Below are positions 62,500 to 64,000 of a DNA stretch of 64,000 bases, piece after piece. The translations under genes and the position numbers were made by a program. This DNA comes from Prevotella sp. MA2016 (GTDB lineage Bacteria > Bacteroidota > Bacteroidia > Bacteroidales > Bacteroidaceae): NCBI RefSeq assembly GCF_000619825.1, contig NZ_JHUW01000008.1, positions 337,948 through 401,947 of the forward strand, given 5' to 3'. Numbering within the stretch: position 1 is the stretch's first letter; each line of letters starts with the position of its first letter. Below the pieces are notes generated by a model, which ran no database searches, was not told where the DNA came from, and was given only the letters and a program-made list of their open reading frames with translations.

Positions 62500-63615
62500 T
62501 TATTTGTGCAATTCAATGCGAAAAGTTGTACCTTTTCCCTGCTCAGACGACTTAACATAAATTCTCCCTTTGTGATACTCTTCAACAATACGTCGAGCCA
62601 GTGAGAGACCGAGCCCCCATCCACGCTGCTTGGTTGTAAAACCAGGCGTGAAGACATGATAAAGATCTTTCTTACGAATACCTTTACCTGTATCCGTTAC
62701 CTCTATAAAGGTCTGGTCGTATGCTTCTTCGAGCAGCAGCGTAATCGTACCACTACCTTCCATGGCATCAACAGCATTCTTACACAGGTTCTCTATCACC
62801 CACTCAAACAACGATGCATTCATATTTACAATGACATCATGATCAGGCAGAATCGTCTTTATCTCAATTTTATTAGATGTTCTGCGCCGCATATAGTCAA
62901 CCACATGAATGATAACCTCATTCATCGAGGCAGGCACAGGTTCGGGTAATGAACCTATCTTCGAGAAACGTTCAGCAATACGCTCCAGGCGTTTCACGTC
63001 TTTATCCATCTCAGGTATCAGATCGTCGTCAGGATGATTCTCCTTCAGTATCTCCACCCATGCCATCAGACTAGAAATAGGCGTGCCCAATTGGTGAGCT
63101 GTCTCTTTCGACAGTCCAACCCATACTTTGTTCTGTTCAGCTTTCTTTGATGATAGCAAAGCAAATATTGCAACCACCACAAAAATCATGACAATACCTA
63201 ATTGCCAATACGGATACTGTGACAGACGTTTCAGGAGTATCGACTCGTCGTAACACACTATCTGCGACCCCACAACAATCGTATCGCCAGACCTAAACAT
63301 ACGTTGGGCGTAGCTTTGCAAATTTAAAGTATCATCGATATTCCTATAATCATCAATACCACCCTTCTCATTCATTACGATGACAGGTATAGTGGTGTTA
63401 CCCTGCATCACATCAAGCACCAAAGAGAGATCGGTACTCTCATCGGCATGGTTCAGGGCGTGTAAAGCCTGAGCCCATATCTCCATTTTCTTCCGCTCTT
63501 CGTTAGAGAGATCTTTAACTAAGAGATGAGATACGAATAGTGAGGTGATAGCGATGATGATGGCCGCTATCACCAGGATAATCTTGGTTTGTCTGATTCT
63601 GTCTGTCCACTGCAT
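62500..63615 (-). CDS. Sensor histidine kinase (orphan)
   Basis: The 371 residues start with a transmembrane helix (about 12-33), a periplasmic domain of about 115 residues without a recognised fold, and a second transmembrane helix near 152-172. Then come the H-box LSKETAHQLGTPISSLMAW near 186 with the phospho-acceptor His, N-box ENLCKNAVDAMEG near 278, G1 DTGKGI near 308 and G2 WGLGLSLARRIVEEY near 330. No response regulator gene is adjacent. The ATG at 63615 is chosen; the frame continues to 63702 but would run through the rRNA terminator and the 5S end. No -7 box lies before it. Confidence 0.9.
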   Translation of the reverse strand: MQWTDRIRQTKIILVIAAIIIAITSLFVSHLLVKDLSNEERKKMEIWAQALHALNHADESTDLSLVLDVMQGNTTIPVIVMNEKGGIDDYRNIDDTLNLQSYAQRMFRSGDTIVVGSQIVCYDESILLKRLSQYPYWQLGIVMIFVVVAIFALLSSKKAEQNKVWVGLSKETAHQLGTPISSLMAWVEILKENHPDDDLIPEMDKDVKRLERIAERFSKIGSLPEPVPASMNEVIIHVVDYMRRRTSNKIEIKTILPDHDVIVNMNASLFEWVIENLCKNAVDAMEGSGTITLLLEEAYDQTFIEVTDTGKGIRKKDLYHVFTPGFTTKQRGWGLGLSLARRIVEEYHKGRIYVKSSEQGKGTTFRIELHK

Positions 63616-63623
63616 ACATATAT

Positions 63624-63665
63624 AAAACGAAAAAGCCCCGAAGATATTGTATCCTCGAGGCTTTT
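63624..63665 (-). terminator. Terminator of the rRNA operon
   Basis: AAAAGCCCCGAAGAT (63631-63645) and ATCCTCGAGGCTTTT (63651-63665) pair at 13 of 15 positions around ATTGT; on the minus strand a T-run (TTTTTCGTTTT) follows. Confidence 0.85.
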
Positions 63666-63675
63666 CTTTAAAAAA

Positions 63676-63786
<111 letters not shown>

Positions 63787-63867
63787 AATATAGGTTATTG
63801 ACATTGTCGACACAAGAAAACTGGGTAGAAGTTCGTTCTTGAAACAACTACATCTGATAATATCAGC

Positions 63868-64000
63868 ATGAAGCGAAAGAGTTCGGGCAATTAGTAGTGC
63901 TCGGCTTTGACGTCACCGTCTTTACACCTGCACCCTATCAACGTCATCGTCTATGACGACCCTCAATGGAGTCCTCATCTTGCGGCTGGCTTCGCACTTA
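63868..64000 (-). rRNA. 23S ribosomal RNA, 3' end (partial)
   Basis: The minus strand carries the highly conserved 3' part of 23S rRNA, including AAGTGCGAAGCCAGCCGCAA, GATGAGGACTCCATTGAGG and GTGCAGGTGTAAAGACGGTG, ending near CTACTAATTGCCCGAACTC. The gene runs off the window; its 3' boundary is estimated. It is followed by 5S and a terminator. Confidence 0.93.

Overview
The window looks like a chromosomal segment of a Bacteroidales bacterium, most likely Prevotellaceae (Prevotella/Segatella/Xylanibacter-like). Supporting signs are the many Bacteroidetes-type promoters (-7 box TAnnTTTG, in the better cases with a TTTG-like -33 box 19-20 nt upstream), the lack of clear Shine-Dalgarno sequences, and family content typical of the phylum: OstA-like protein next to two parvulins and MutL, DUF5683 after ParB, DUF5020, DUF3316, a Tricorn-like S41 protease, an AraC-type regulator fused to TPRs, and OmpA with a surface lipoprotein. 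No phage, transposon, CRISPR array or plasmid function was seen.

Layout. 0-1.4 kb: start of ftsH and rsfS (minus). 1.6 kb: tRNA-Gln. 1.8-4.0 kb: a membrane TPR/AraC regulator, phased direct repeats and a probable small RNA. 4.0-7.2 kb: clpS-clpA-aat, an N-degron operon. 7.2-7.7 kb: a second probable RNA gene, almost free of C. 7.7-9.2 kb: MATE exporter and tRNA-Val. 9.3-22.7 kb (minus): a long tightly packed string tig, clpP-clpX, recQ, guaB, two parvulin chaperones, OstA-like protein, mutL. 22.8-25.2 kb: lptB (minus) diverging from mlaE-mlaF (plus). 25.3-27.0 kb: a partner-switching module (RsbW-like kinase, STAS protein, HATPase protein). 27.1-31.5 kb (minus): surE-lpxB-NCS2 purine permease-DUF5020 and a small lipoprotein. 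31.6-38.7 kb (plus): parA-parB-DUF5683-lytic transglycosylase-relA/spoT-pectinesterase. 38.7-42 kb: Tricorn-like protease. 42-49.8 kb: merR (minus), alaS, parC, DUF3316, S41 lipoprotein. 49.8-56.8 kb: tRNA-Leu, a highly expressed surface lipoprotein and OmpA, two secreted proteins. 56.9-62.4 kb (minus): DUF177-rpmF-fabH-era-der-lipoprotein-barrel. 62.5-64 kb (minus): a histidine kinase directly behind 5S and 23S rRNA.

The most unusual signal is a family of dispersed short arrays in which CTAG recurs exactly every 9 nt inside protein-coding genes. They lie in the leader of an S41 lipoprotein (48715-48826, 13 phased positions), in alaS (43315-43372), at the 3' end of parC (47821-47889), in era (60155-60199) and in the leader of a pectinesterase (37764-37803), with a two-unit trace in surE (31008-31020). 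They share longer words with each other, keep the host frame open, and are read in two different codon phases. That suggests a DNA-level element rather than a protein motif. I know of no description of it.

Other points worth following: phased direct repeats abutting the promoter of a small RNA at 3.8 kb; a 300-nt transcription unit with 112 consecutive bases lacking C; alternative hairpins between tig and clpP; an inverted repeat between lptB and mlaE; and a surface-lipoprotein gene with a marked internal shift to AT-rich sequence.
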